The position numbers were made by a program, and so were the translations under genes. Of a DNA stretch of 64,000 bases, positions 1 through 11,564 are shown piece after piece. The DNA is from Saxidomus purpurata. Its lineage: Eukaryota; Mollusca; Bivalvia; Venerida; Veneridae. Position 1 is the stretch's first letter; every line of letters begins with the position of its first letter. The stretch lies in NCBI GenBank assembly GCA_022818135.1, contig JAFMSR010000012.1, positions 30,375,050 to 30,439,049 of the forward strand. The letters are read 5' to 3'. The notes beneath the pieces were generated by a model. It was not told the origin of the DNA, ran no database searches, and worked only from the letters and a program-made list of their open reading frames with translations.

Positions 1-121
1 GATGGAATGTGTCTTATAGAAATGCCAATTAGATTTATCAAGTAAGATAATGAGACATTCTACTGTTGAACACCTGCTTAATTTCTCAAAGGAGTAGTGC
101 TGTTTATTTAAGGTTACAGGG

Positions 122-820
122 TGCTAAAAGCTGAGCTATTATTGTCATCCGATGTCCATCGTCTGTCTGTTCACAACTTCATACTTACCTTGTGAACACC
201 CTGGGTCACCTAATCAAATCATATAAAAACTTTGTTAACACTTAAATCCAGGTTTTACCTCATTATCATGAAAATTAGTCAGAATAGTTGTTTCAATAAA
301 TTCTAGGTCATGTTTGAAGCAATGTTATGTGAGGTCAGAAACAAGGGAACCCAGTCAAATCATACAAAAACTTTGTCAGTGTTACAGAATCCATATTTTG
401 AATACAATCATCTTGAAACCAAGTCAAAATGTTTGTTTTGATGATTTCTAGGTCATTTTTAACACTGGGTTCAGTGGAGTCAAGAACTAGGACATCTGGT
501 CAAATGATATAAAACCTTGTGAACACTTGACACCAAGTCATCTTGATATATTTGTATTGATGATCTCTAAGTCAAAATTGAAACTGGGTAATGTTTGGGG
601 TAAAAATTAGGTCACCAGGTATGTTGATCTTGACCTTTTGACCTACTTTTTTGTTTTTGAAGTTACAGACATGAAATTTTGATTATACATACAGTTTTGC
701 AAACAGATTCAGAATTGTCATTGACAGACCTTGTTCATGACCAATTGACGTACTTTCATGTATTTTGAAGCAATGGTACTCTGAGGGCCAAGATATAGGG
801 CCATCATGATCCTCATGTAA
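122..820 (+). repeat. Degenerate dispersed repeat
   Basis: It opens with a TCATCCGATGTCCATCGTCTG-type motif and contains repeated blocks around TCAAATCATAYAAAAACTTTGT, each followed by a 'tctaggtca' phrase. It ends near AAGATATAGGGCCATCATG. The head and tail resemble those of the 43.5-44.2 kb repeat. It probably lies in a DUS2 intron. The ORF at 930-1112 next to it shows no coding character. Confidence 0.5.
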
Positions 821-1206
821 ACAGGAACTATATTTAGTTTCATTTAAACTTTAGTCTTGAAATCTGTCTTTAGAATACAGACATCATATGGTTACTTAGT
901 CTCAAAGTTGCCCATCACTAGTTTCTTGTGTGAACTGTAATTCTAACATGCAAGTGCTCAGGAGAGCACTAACTCAGTACATGTACACCAAAGTACTGAA
1001 AGTACAACAAAACATGAAAGGTTTTCTGCTGTTACTCTTTAATATAATTATGAACATTTCCTTATATTGTAATTATTGGATAGATGTTGCATTTGATAGC
1101 TGTATATCATAAATTCTCATCAAAAACATTAATCCAACTTGCAGTAATGATAATTATGTTGATACCAATCTGATCAATCATAATACTGCTATTTCTTTTG
1201 TCATAG

Positions 1207-1294
1207 AAAAGATTACCCAGTGTCCATCAGCCCGAAGTTGAAGCTGTATGAATGGACTAGAAGAAACAGGATAGATAAGCCAAATTATATAACA
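1207..1294 (+). CDS. DUS2: DUS2 exon, first half of dsRNA-binding domain
   Basis: An 88-nt internal exon. Its first base completes a codon split with an upstream exon outside the window, then 29 codons follow. It encodes KDYPVSISPKLKLYEW and helix 1 plus the start of strand 1 of the dsRBD. The acceptor is TCATAG and the donor GTAAGG. Confidence 0.82.
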
Positions 1295-3341
1295 GTAAGG
1301 AATTTTTTTCTTTGTTTCAAAGTTTGTCTTAGCAATCCTAGTTTTAACTGTGTTGTGTAACCAGTTCAGAAATGCAACAAATGTGGTATTCCAGTGCCTG
1401 AGTGATGTCTGCCATTCTCACTTTGCGTTGCTAGGTGATATCGTTTTATTTGCATTGCTAGGCTATGCTGTCATATGGTACAGGTTCAAGTCCTGGCCTC
1501 TGATTGTATATGTAAAGCAGGGTTTGCTTGATGCAGGTAAGTCCCTCTTAGTATTAGACTTTATTGATACATTTTTCTCACCTATGAGATACATAAGTCC
1601 TCTCATTTTGCCCATGATAGATAATCGCTGGTTATCTCGCACCCCAGCAATGTTGGAATATCCAAATGTAGTTTACTCAGAGGATGGATTGAAATGTCAT
1701 AAAATGACATTAATTACTTCAGTGGATGTACGATGACGCTAGCTACGGAAGCGATGTCCTTTCTTGTAATTTCAGGCAAAATTAACGTATTTTATGCATA
1801 TCAAGCACTGAGAAAATAAATTTACCATTATATATGGGTGGTGGCAAGCCTTTCTTTGTATTTATCATAAAGCCACCGGTTAGATATCGTTATTGACTAA
1901 CCAATATAATGGTAGATTCACTTTAAAGTGGCTGTAGTAGGCTGATGTCTGCTAAACTACAGCAATATTTCATTGCACAAGTTATACACAATTTCACCAA
2001 ACATGATGTCCATGCTTGGTATTACTGCCAATCTGACATAAAAATAACAAAAATAGAACGCACCACAAGTTATCACAACATGAAAATGTCTGTTTCACTC
2101 AAGTTAGCGCTCACAGAGGGTTAGCTGTATAATAATGAGCGGTATTTGAATGTCAGATCAGAAACAGATGAGAAAAAATATGTTTGCTTATTAGAAGTAC
2201 AATGTACAGTATGTTTCGTAAACTGACTGGAAATACATACATTGTGTATTTCTGAATAAACTGACTTTTATGGCATGAAAATTCACTAAAGTGTCACATG
2301 GTAAGGATTGAATTACATTTTCTGGACACGGTGTAGGGTAGTGACTACCTACTTTTACTTAAATGTGACAGTATGTATTATTGCAGACAGAAAGAAAGGA
2401 AGATAGATGTTACAAGTGTGTAATGGAGTTAGATGGTGCTAAATATACCTCCACTTTCTGGTAAGTAACACATTTGTCAAACCACATATCTTTGGGAATC
2501 TCTGCTTTTAACAAAATGTACCGGTAATTTCGAGTTTGCCCTCAGGTCTTGACAAATTTAGATCCTCTGCACTTAATTTTTTTTCTCTCATAAACATGCT
2601 TGAATAAAATAAACAGACGAATACAAAGGGGAAAAGCGGTGTCTTACCCTTTTCACATAGATTTAACAGCATAAAACCCACAAACTGTCCATTGGTGAAG
2701 AATAGCCGTTTGTTTTGTGGCAGTCGTGTTGGACTTTTAGTGTGCTTGTACAGTTGAAAATAAAAATTGAGCAGTGATCAAATGTTTATGTGATTTATTT
2801 GGAGAGGCCTTAACAGACACTTGTTTTCCCAAAAACTAAATCAACACCAAAGGGTAAGATACAATGTATATTTATGTATAATTGGGTTATTATTAAAATT
2901 TCTATATATGCCGACAGGGAAAAATCGAAGCAGCTTGCAGAACAATCAGCAGCCATTGTTGGTCTGACTGTCCTTGGTGAGGATGATGGAAGAAAACCTG
3001 ACTCTGAGAGTCCAAATGATGATGTAACCAGAGTATGGAGGGAGGAATTCCATATATCAGATGATACTATTTATAAACACAAGTCTGAGAATTCTGGGAA
3101 GGATGCTGGGGATTTCCTGGGATCTGGTAGTTCTAGAAATAGAAACATCACTGACGATTCTTTTGAAAGCAATGGCCTTGACAGTGTTAACAGAATAGCC
3201 AACAAGAAAGAGATTGAACCTTGTGATGTTAACGATAATGCCTGTGATCTAGGTGAAGCTAGAGATAATGTGGAAACTGTGAATTCTCAAAATATTATGA
3301 AGGAGAAACAACCAACAACAGGAACAGAATCAAACAGTTGA
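1207..3341 (+). CDS. DUS2: DUS2, tRNA-dihydrouridine synthase 2: 3' end (join 1207-1294, 2387-2460, 2918-3341)
   Basis: The last three coding exons encode 194 visible residues. They read SPKLKLYEWTRRNRIDKPNY, then a DRCYKC..ELDGAKYTSTFW segment, then EKSKQLAEQSAAIVGL. This matches the double-stranded-RNA-binding domain peculiar to animal DUS2, including the TSTxWEKSKxLAEQxAAIV helix (family recalled, not searched). In DUS2 this domain binds substrate tRNA for the N-terminal FMN-dependent TIM barrel, which reduces uridine-20 in the D loop. The catalytic barrel must lie left of the window. A hydrophilic, acidic, Ser/Asn-rich tail of about 120 residues follows and ends at TGA 3339-3341; it looks disordered. 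Splice sites: acceptors end at 1206, 2386 and 2917; donors are GTAAGG at 1295 and GTAAGT at 2461. Reading frame is continuous across all three exons, with the Trp codon split TG|G. Confidence 0.85.
1295..2386 (+). other. DUS2 intron
   Basis: An intron with GTAAGG donor and TTGCAG acceptor. It holds a MITE-like element at about 1818-1917. An open frame at 1350-1736 has no domain and no codon signature; part of it reads through a GGTTCAAGTCC (tRNA B-box-like) stretch at about 1483. Confidence 0.7.
1818..1917. mobile_element. Small inverted-repeat (MITE-like) element
   Basis: The outer arms TTTACCATTATAT and ATATAATGGTAGA are near-perfect inverted repeats. Inside them GGTGGC..CTTT pairs with AAAGCCACC. 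The flanking phrase TAGATTCACTTTA recurs, inverted, at the edge of the 21.2-kb element, which suggests one family. No coding capacity. Confidence 0.5.
2387..2460 (+). CDS. DUS2: DUS2 exon, central beta strands of dsRNA-binding domain
   Basis: A 74-nt exon between TTGCAG and GTAAGT. It encodes TERKEDRCYKC, VMELDGAKYTS and TF, plus the first two bases of a Trp codon that the next exon completes. This is the strand 2-3 region of the domain. Confidence 0.82.
2918..3341 (+). CDS. DUS2: DUS2 terminal coding exon
   Basis: The acceptor is CCGACAG. The first base completes the split Trp codon, then EKSKQLAEQSAAIVGL forms the C-terminal helix of the dsRBD. About 120 low-complexity acidic residues follow to TGA at 3339-3341. 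The reading frame extends left to 2874 only because the intron happens to be open there. Confidence 0.83.
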
Positions 3342-4175
3342 TGGCAGCTAGGAATATGGATCATTCTTTATAGTTAGGGAGTTTTAAAGAAATATGGTAT
3401 TAAAGATCTCCAGTGTTTATTGAAAATGTTTCAAGTACTATGAAGGCTTTCCATTGAGCCTTCTCATCTGCTTCTATAAGTGTGTTTTGGTTTTCATTAT
3501 AATACCAGACAGAAACAAGATATTTTTCTTAAAAAGTCTGTAAAACTGCAACTAGAAAACATGATAATTTCAGAGACCAAATGTTGGTCTTGGGCCTAAG
3601 TATTTGTTAAATTTAGTTTACAATAGTCCTTTGTCTACATAATTGAAGTTTGAAACAGTCACAATATTGTTTTTCATATGTAAAATTGGATGAGACCAGT
3701 AGTAGTGTAACACACTGTTCATCTTCATTTTGTTCTTACTGAAATGCAAGACTCCTGCTCCAGAATTCTTTTCTGGAAAACCAAACACATCCTATTTTTT
3801 ATTGTAAATTTTAGCGAAATTTGCACATGAGCATGGTAAATCTTGTCTTAAAGCAAAATATATAATAGTTTGGGAAGCATTTAAGCAATTTTAATTCAGT
3901 TGTTTATCTAAATGTTGTGCTGTTTGCACCTTCATAGAATTCTTTAGAAAGAATGTACTTGATCCAGGCATCATTGTTACATAGTCTATATATTAAAAGG
4001 ATATTTTTAGATAATAAGTGTCCAGATAACTGATTATCCCATCAATATGAAGGGAACCACTACACTTATCAGTGTTAGTATTTGCCAAACATGTGTTAAA
4101 GCATCAGTGTATGTCAACAGGTGATTATTATATAGATCATAATTCTGCAATAAACAAATTAAAACTTTGAATAGT
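3342..4175 (+). other. DUS2 3' untranslated region (inferred)
   Basis: AT-rich sequence with no coding potential between the DUS2 stop codon and the poly(A) signal at 4149. No internal AATAAA clearly better than the one at 4149 was noticed. Confidence 0.55.
4149..4154 (+). terminator. Poly(A) signal of DUS2
   Basis: A canonical AATAAA, followed 20-30 bases later by a T/GT-rich stretch (GTTTTGTGTGTAACTC). It lies about 810 bases after the DUS2 stop and before the dispersed repeat at 4380. It is the likely 3' end of the transcript. Confidence 0.6.
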
Positions 4176-4379
4176 TTTGTGTGTAACTCTTTCCATGGAT
4201 TTTACCAATTTCTGCTTTATTGGCAAATCAGCAAATTGCTTGCCTTTGGCCATTTAGATTGTGTAAGAAATATGGCAAAGAAACAATGTACAAATTTATG
4301 ATAACATATAGCATAGAAATGAACACTTACTAAGAAACAGTAATAATTTACAAGGCATTACTTCAGTTTTGGCTTTGCC

Positions 4380-5275
4380 AGGGTGAGCTTTTCTAATGGA
4401 TGATTGTCCGTCGTCTGTCAACATTTTGATTCAAACGACATCTCCTCTGAAACCACTGGGACAATGTTGATGAAACTATGCAGGGATGTTCTTTGCATGA
4501 AGCTCTCACCAAAAGAGTTCAAAGAATTCCATTCTATGCAGAACTCTGGCAGACAAAAATAGGAAAAACTTTAAATCTTCTCTGAAACCACAAGGCCTAG
4601 AGCTCAAAGAATTGGCTGTGCATTCTATGCAGAACTCTAGCAAAATTGTTAATGCCCTGGATAAAAGACACTCCCAGGGTGGTTACTTAGTTTTACATAG
4701 GCTTTTATAGGAAAAACTTTAAAAAATCTTCTTCTCTGAAACCACAAGGCCTAGAGCTTAGGTATTTGGCATGTAGCATTGTTTAGTGGACCTCTACCAA
4801 AATTGTTCAAATTATGACCACTGGAACAAAATTGACCCTGCCCAGGGGGTTACTTGGTTTTACATCAGCTATATAGGAAAAACTCAAATTATGACCCCCA
4901 GATTAAAATTGACCCCGCCCAGGTGGTCGCTTGGTTTTTACATAGGCTTATATAGGAAAAACTTTAAAAATCTTCTCTGAAACCACAAGGCCTAGAGCTT
5001 AGATGTTTGGCATGTAGCATTGCCTAGTGGACCTCTACTAAGTTTGTTCAAATCATGACCTCTGTGTTAAATTTAACCCTTCCTGGGGGGGGGGTCACTT
5101 GATTTTGCAAATTTCGCAAAGGCTTATATAGGGAAAACTTAAAGAAACCACAAGGCCCACAGGCAGAGCTTAGATATTTGGAATGTTACTAAGCATTGTG
5201 TAATAGACCTCTACGAATTATGTTAAAATCATGACCCCTTGTATTATTGGCAATTGATATACAGGTGAGCGAATA
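4380..5275 (+). repeat. Dispersed repeat with internal tandem units, copy 1
   Basis: Head: GATGATTGTCCGTCGTCTGT. It then has roughly 150-240-base units, each carrying TCTGAAACCACAAGGCCTAG, a 'gcatgtagcattg..tggacctctac' phrase, 'tcaaattatgacc' and 'ttgaccc(t/c)gcccagg', plus TTTTACATAGGCTTATATAG. The units at 4590, 4741, 4981 and 5147 are visible. The same family recurs at 26612 and 43500. Confidence 0.75.
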
Positions 5276-5700
5276 GCGAAATGTTTAATAAACTTACAAA
5301 TATTGAAAAGACATAAAAAAACTTTCTTGTTTTTGTTTGACATAGTATTACCAAAAGATAAATGAGTAGATAGGAATATTTGAATACAAAACAAATCACT
5401 TTAATCAAACTGTGAATGTTAATACTACATGTATGAGTTTTGACAGTACCTGTAATTATATCATGTTTAAAATCCGAACAAAATCACTTTATTCAGGCAG
5501 ATAAAAAAAATCTTTTGCATCTCTGAGCAATTGATGAGAAGATTTTCCACTTGATTCAAATATTTTCAGGAAAGGATTTTTTTGTAAAACAGTGCAAGGC
5601 ATAAAGTTTTCTTCCCTATCTCTTGAATATTCACCTTTTCAAGATCAACCTCATGTGATCAAATGACCTGTCTTTAGTTTATGCAAATTTATTTTAGTTT
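5276..5700. other. Intergenic, no feature seen
   Basis: AT-rich sequence between the dispersed repeat and the SINE. I see no exon, repeat or RNA gene. Confidence 0.5.
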
Positions 5701-5935
5701 GATTGCGAAGAAAATCTGTAGCTTATTTTATCGCTCTTGATCACTCATTCCAGTTGTCATCACGCTCGCACGAGAGAGGCAGTGATTTTTCTATCACTGT
5801 TACCCATTTACTGCTGGGAAGACTGAGGCATGTGTGGTATCACTGTCATTGCCCAAGGACACACCTCATGCTAGGGCTGGGATTTGAACCCCCTAACCAT
5901 CAAGCGATCGAGGCCCACATAAACCTGTCCTATAT
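5700..5935 (-). mobile_element. tRNA-derived SINE
   Basis: Read on the minus strand, a tRNA-like head with B box GGTTCAAATCCC (about 5880-5892) is followed by a tRNA-unrelated body containing GTGTCCTTGGGCAATGACA. That body resembles a conserved SINE core. An open frame through the complement (5703-5948) is an artefact of the element. Confidence 0.65.
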
Positions 5936-5949
5936 GACCTGTCTTTGAT

Positions 5950-7079
5950 TGATTTCACAAAAAAACTAAGTTGTAATACTCTTTTAAAGCAAAGTACTAG
6001 TCTGTCTTAGAATTACAGTTTTTCCCAGTCAGGAACCATGCAGTATTGATATTAGTATGTTTGATGTTTAATTCAATAAGCGAAAAAGAGGACGTTTTGG
6101 TTCATTTAGTTAGCTTTCTATGGTCGCAACATTTCGAGCACTTTATCGGCTGCTTGACTTGAATCTTCCGAGTCAGGTGTGTCACTAGACGGATAATGAT
6201 GTCTAATTTGTTGTATTTTTTAACTTTTCACTATCTTTCCCCTCTCAGATAGAATTGTCAATAGACTCTAGAACATTATCCTTAGTTGTAAATCAACTTT
6301 AGGCCATCATAACAATTATTATGCGAATTACAAAAACAGATGTGTATTTTTCAGTTTCATATTTCACAATTTCCGAGTTTATCATTACATTATCCTTGCG
6401 GTAAATTTTCTTATTTTAGTACTTCCCTGTCATTCATTTTATAAGAAAGAACTTTGAATATGTAAGGATTTGAATACTCAAGGCACATTTAAATCACTGG
6501 CTAGATGGACAAAGAAACTGCCAAATTTGGTCTATTTATTCTCTAGCTTGGAAAAGTCTTTCTCCACTTTTCAAACACAGTGTTGTCAAGATTTTTTTTA
6601 TTAACATTGCATTCAGTAACAATAGCATGATGGGTGTATTTTGTCATAGTTTGACACTTTTGTTACTGTACAAGTCAATTCTTAGTGATACATGGTTACC
6701 AAGAAATCCGAAATAATTTCATTTACTGGAAGTTTCCAAGCATGTTTATGTAATTTATGTTCACTCCGACCTGTAAAGCTCTATACCTACATTTGTCTTT
6801 TAAACATAGAAGTGTCCAGATTTTGCACACCAGAGAGACTTTGCAATGGGCTAAAATGAAAAGCAAATCTATTCTTTAAAAAATATTTATTTTACAAACT
6901 TTCAAACAGTTAACTAAAACAAAACACCCATCCTTTACTTTCTTCAATACTGTTTAAATGGTATATGAATATAAATTTGCATTACAATATTATAAGAATA
7001 AAGAATGTATACATTTTGACAACAGGCATGTCCAAAACCCACTATATTTAATTTGGTTATTTAAAATTCAGTCTAATGA
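5950..7079. other. Intergenic, no feature seen
   Basis: AT-rich DNA between the SINE and the next dispersed repeat. No exon-like ORF, RNA gene or clear repeat is visible. Confidence 0.45.
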
Positions 7080-7815
7080 CCTTTGACCACTGAGTGTGAC
7101 CTTGACACACTGAGGTCGGAACATTACATTTACACATTGTCTTGATGACATTAACATTTGACCAAAGTTTCGTAACACTTTTTCAAGGGGTTAAGCACAT
7201 GTAGATATTTAGTTGACACAGGAAGTTTTATGAAAGTCCTTCATTGGAATTAGAAATATTGATATCCTTGGACATAAGCTGTCATGGTTACAATATAAGT
7301 TTACGTTATCTAGATGAGGTGAATATTTGACACAAGTTTTATGAAAGTTCTTCATTGGATTTAGAAATATGGTGTGTACATGTAGACCAATGGCCCTGAA
7401 GTTTGATCTTGACGTCGAGTCAGTGCTATGAATTCTGTACATCGAATATGGTGAATAATTGACTCTAGGAGTTTAGGAGATACACAAAAATAAGGCTCCA
7501 CCCTTTATCCCATTGTCCTTGACCTCTGGATAGTGAATTTGTAACATTGGTTTTATATGTTGTCTTGACAGTCTTGGTGAGGTTAATATTTGACCCTAGT
7601 TAAATGAAAATCCTTCAAGGCCTTTCAATGATACAGAGCAGACAAGAAATGCAAGGCTCTAAATATTGACTGCAAGTTGTTACCTTGACCTTTGGATGGT
7701 GAAGTTGTAGCACGAGTTCTGCTTGTGTTGATGAGGTGAACATTTCACAAAAGTTTTATAAAAATCCTGCAAGGTGTTCAGGATGAAGTGACAGAAGGAC
7801 AAAGGTCAATCTTAT
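7080..7815. repeat. Degenerate dispersed repeat, 'ccttgacctttgga' type
   Basis: Loose 120-200-base units repeat. Each carries a 'tgaccttgacc' phrase, 'gatgaggtgaatatttgac' and then 'agttttatgaaagtccttcattgga'. Units are seen near 7080, 7200, 7310, 7530 and 7690. It is an old repeat with no intact ORF; the small reading frame at 7209-7442 lies inside it. Confidence 0.6.
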
Positions 7816-8554
7816 ATCCAACTCGCGCATTGCAGTCTGGGATTAAGCACTGAATATGAATTAAAATACTGAATATAAAGATGTTACCATGCCGATTATA
7901 TTATATAATTACAAACATAATAATATATAGTATACCAATTAAATCATACAGTTACAGATATGATGATATATGATAACAAATGATTGCATTATCTAATACA
8001 GATGACAATATATCAAATATTGCAACGTCTGACACGCCATATCAATACAATCTAAATCACAGTATCATAGTGACATCAAGCATGCTAATGATGCTAACTT
8101 CACATACTAGAAGATCGTGTATAACTTCATAATTATAGGTATCACCTGTTTGAACCACATCGTTTTCAAATGTAATGTATAACTATGACCCTCTGCAGAA
8201 ACTACTGTCAGGTTAACAACCGCTCAAAAAGTAAGGGCTTTATCAAATTCATTCTTTGCACGTGATTGATGTGTTGAGAGATGCCCAAATGTTGGTTACT
8301 GGTATTTGAAAACTATTGGGCTAAAGCTGCTCGGTGATCGTGCAGCAGTTGCATGTCAATACATGTACTCAAAAGTCGTATAAAAAAATAAAATGTATGT
8401 AACGTTAGTCGCGCCTGTTATCCCGTTATCCTGATTACTTGATCAGTGTCATACTGTTACGGGTACTAGTACATGTTAGCGCTATATTCTAATGTATTTT
8501 CACATTTGATAGATATAGTTATTGCACAGTAAGTGGGAAATTAAATTTCGAGCA
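7816..8554. other. Downstream flank of the alpha-kinase gene
   Basis: AT-rich sequence just past the 3' end of the minus-strand gene. No further poly(A) signal in minus orientation (TTTATT on the + strand) was found between 8000 and 8554. Nothing else is recognisable. Confidence 0.4.
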
Positions 8555-8560
8555 TTTATT
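8555..8560 (-). terminator. AATAAA overlapping the alpha-kinase stop codon
   Basis: On the minus strand the last codons read GTA CAA TAA ATG, so AATAAA (8560-8555) includes the stop TAA. No other canonical signal was seen in the next 500 bases. Cleavage 15-30 bases on would leave a 3'UTR of a few tens of bases. Whether it is used is untested. Confidence 0.4.
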
Positions 8561-9357
8561 GTACAACAGGATCTACTAGAGTAAAGAAATGGGTACGGGC
8601 CTCATTGGCCCTGTACATGTCCGTATCCGAGAGCTGAAAGATATATTGGGTTGCACGTGACCTGCGCGTGCCTAAATCTATTCCACTTAGTGGATTTTCA
8701 AGTCCTAGTTTATGACAGAGGGCGTTGCAAGCGTGATTTGACAAGACTTTCTCCATGCCGACAACACCGAGATCCGTCATACCGAATCTGCCATCTACGG
8801 AATGGATGCAGGGATCGGTAAGATCATATTTGCGTCCATTTTGGACACCTTGGAGGTCACATACAAGATATTTATGGCCGCTTGTGTGCCATGTCCAGTG
8901 GCTAAATGCATTCAACACAGCGGCTGTATTGTCCTCGAAACCTCCGTTTGAGTTAAACTTTTCGAACGCACCATGCAGATAGGGTTCGATTGCAACATGC
9001 TCCAAAGGCTGGACGTAGGTTGTGTCTTCCTTAACCGGGATTAGACCAAGCACCTTGAAATGTGACAGAGTATCCATCCGGGCAATCAAGGGTATAATAA
9101 AGTCTATTTCCTGTGTTGTAACATAGTTTCTCAAAGACGGAAGTACGTTGTGAGAGAATATTTCAGCAAATTGCTGTGCTTTTATACTCGCTGCTAAATC
9201 TGGCTTCCACTTGTCAAAGTATTTTGCATATTTCTTCTTAAAGACTTTGGTAACGCACAGATTTCCGTCCCTCGGTCCTTCACCGTGCACAGTGCCGCGG
9301 AAAGCGTAACGATACGTGCCTTTCGCAAAGTATTCATTGTCGAAATCAGCCCAATAC
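8556..9357 (-). CDS. Alpha-kinase gene, terminal exon (kinase domain)
   Basis: 802 nt carry the whole catalytic domain in one exon, ending TAA at 8558-8556. The acceptor on the minus strand is a pyrimidine tract ending TCGTTCAG (9358-9365). The longer open frame to 9380 (MSLLFSF...) is intron read-through. Confidence 0.88.
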
Positions 9358-9985
9358 CTGAACGAGAACAAAAGAGACAAATCATGTTCTGGTGTCCAGG
9401 CAGACCAACAAATGGAAATAAAATGTTTTCAACATACAAGTGGCAATCACAGTGAAGTTTCTTTGATGCTTTTATTATGCAAGAGGATCTTTTTCTAATT
9501 TTAACTGGCACCGGAGATAAAACATAATTTACTAGTAGATCTACATTGCCCGAGTGTCCTTACTTCAAAATGGTGTTATTTATGTTTTCATTGCACACAA
9601 GCCTATTTAGCGATGCAGTTGCCATCAATAAAGATGTTTAGTTGGAATAATCCAGACGACGGACACGATAATCAAAGATCAATGATCTGGAATCGAATTG
9701 CAGGAGGACAGGATTTTCCAAGTAATTGTCCAATCAACTTCAGAAAAGTCTTAGAGTAGCTGTTCGTCACATAGTTCTGTAAACTATTAAGGGGTGACTG
9801 CCAAACTGTTGTATATGAAAACGCCTAGATACGATATTGATTTCGGTAGGAATTGGTATACCTTAAATATTTAAAAAGAAAAGAAAAAATGTAATACATT
9901 CAGAAGAAAAGTAAAAATACCTGCAACCATCCATATAATCCTTAGTTGACGAAGGATACGTCTCGTGGGATTGTTCCACGCCCAT
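8556..9985 (-). CDS. Alpha-kinase (atypical protein kinase), complete two-exon gene: join complement 9985-9921, 9357-8556
   Basis: The protein has 288 residues. Alpha-kinases (MHCK / eEF2K / TRPM7 family) phosphorylate Ser/Thr, often in helical substrates. Visible landmarks: glycine-rich loop GTYRYAFRG (35-43); ATP-binding Lys59 in CVTKVF; hinge-side AIEPYLHGAF (144-153) with Glu146; KFNSNGGF; AFSHWTWHTSG with zinc-ligand candidate His175; DLQG with Asp189; DLTDPCIHS (200-208); FGMTDLG with Asp217; and the zinc knuckle HACNALC (His230, Cys232, Cys236). All key residues are present, so it should be active (inference). There is no channel, ankyrin, VWA or WD40 partner domain: the protein is nearly all kinase, plus about 20 N-terminal and 47 C-terminal residues. 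The start ATG at 9985 has a stop codon in frame upstream and no earlier in-frame ATG. The exon junction splits an Arg codon AG|G. MGVEQS fits a weak N-myristoylation consensus. The ortholog is not assigned. Confidence 0.9.
9921..9985 (-). CDS. Alpha-kinase gene, first coding exon
   Basis: 65 coding nt: ATG at 9985-9983, 21 codons (MGVEQSHETYPSSTKDYMDG then C) and AG of a split codon. The donor on the minus strand is GTATTT, just below 9921. Joining it to 9357 keeps the frame into RYWADFDNEYFAKGTYRY, the typical start of the kinase fold. Confidence 0.8.
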
Positions 9986-10330
9986 TTGCCGTCTGCTCCG
10001 GTCACAAGTTTTCAAATTTTATTTATTGTTTCGTCAGTGTCTGTGTTTCAAACTACACATGTAGATGCAGGCTAATAGTTTATGCCTCTTCTCATTAATT
10101 AAGTGAGGGAGAGTCAGTTATACAATAAAGGGTTTCTGGAACTGCAGACGCCGTATCCTCGAGTTGTCCTGTGGTCTGAAACGAGAAATGACGTAAATGG
10201 CATACTTATGTATTAACATCTGTATGTGATTTATTTGAAACGTCACCGTTTAGACTTTTGAGGTATCAAACAATCGTGTGATAATTATTGACTAAAATCA
10301 ACACAAAGTCGCGCTTTTTTCGACCGTATA
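9986..10330 (-). promoter_or_regulatory. 5' region of the alpha-kinase gene (UTR and possible promoter)
   Basis: Upstream of the ATG on the minus strand there is no in-frame ATG and a stop in frame about 40 bases before the start. A minus-strand TTTCAG near 10178 could be an acceptor of a 5'UTR exon. No convincing TATA box in minus orientation was identified. Confidence 0.3.
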
Positions 10331-11559
10331 AATATTGTACTATAGAGTTGAATATCACGTGTGCAAGTTGCATTTGTATCTGTAAAGCGGTGACCTTTAA
10401 GACATCTCTGAAACTTCATTCATATTCTCGAATTGCATCTAACAAAGTAACATTCACTTACTGAATTTACTTCAATTTGGAAAATGTATTAATTTAAATT
10501 TTGCGTCTATACTCCTGAAACACCAGCAGCAACAAAAAAGATACTGTATACATATTTATCAGAGTTTTCAACCAGGGCAACATTTACATGTTAGGCTTTC
10601 ATTATTCAATGTGGCCTTTGTATGTATTTCTTTTCTAGCCCAAAACTTTAACACAATTTTAAAGCTTAGCGAGAAACTTTCATCTTAATAATAATTACCA
10701 CCGTCTTTGAAAATAAGACATATACACGCAAGTGTTTGATTTGTTTATTCATAATAAAATTCGCCATGCTTTCAATTTTTTATCCATGCAAATGGACTCA
10801 TGAAAAGGTAAAAAAAACGTTTCTGTATCATACATCTGTTTGACAGTTGAATCGAATTTTCAGCAAAAAGGAAGTAAACATCTCATCCTTTTTATTTTTG
10901 TTATTTTGAACAAGTGTAAATTACTGTAATTTTGTGTGTATGTTATATGGAAAAAAACGCATGAAGACAAATGTAAGGAGTGGTAAGGACCAGATGGTTT
11001 TAGTGTTTCAGTTACCCAAGTTTTAAAAAAACCGTACAGGTCGACGAAAACAGATAAAAAAGTACCTACATGTACGTGAATTCCCTTGTTTTTGCACTTA
11101 ATGCTGGAATAACAATCCAAATATATATCGTAAAATTATCCCCAAAGTCTAGAATGGTGTGACGATCTTTGGTATGATGTATGTTCAAATGTAAAACTAT
11201 TTCCAAATAGAAACCAAACTTACCCCCTAGTACAGAAAGAGGAAAGATCGCGCAGCAATTACAGATTTGCTTATTTGATCAAAATGTCGGTCTAGAAACG
11301 TAGAATCGGCAACATAATATAATTGCCCACAAATGCTCCATTTCTTTCAAAAGAAATCGTTGAAAGTAGACTTGCAAAAACGATACAAAATGGAGACTAA
11401 CAATGACATTTAAACAAACGTTTGTTGATATAAATGCACTGACTTCTATATTTTGAATAGTGTCTATAATTACCATAGCATTGTATCGTGTATACTGCTG
11501 TATATATCAAATATAAAATAATGTGCTTATATTTGTTTTGGGTGTGGTATACGGACTTA
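10331..11559. other. Intergenic, no feature seen
   Basis: AT-rich sequence. The ORFs of up to 86 codons here have no domain, no splice context and low-complexity composition. Confidence 0.45.
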
Positions 11560-11564
11560 TTCAA

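Noticed and set aside
1350..1736. 128-codon open frame in a DUS2 intron
   Set aside because: Lies between two confirmed exons; no domain, and part of it passes through a tRNA-like B-box stretch.
5703..5948. 81-codon frame on the + strand
   Set aside because: It reads the reverse complement of a SINE, including the B box.
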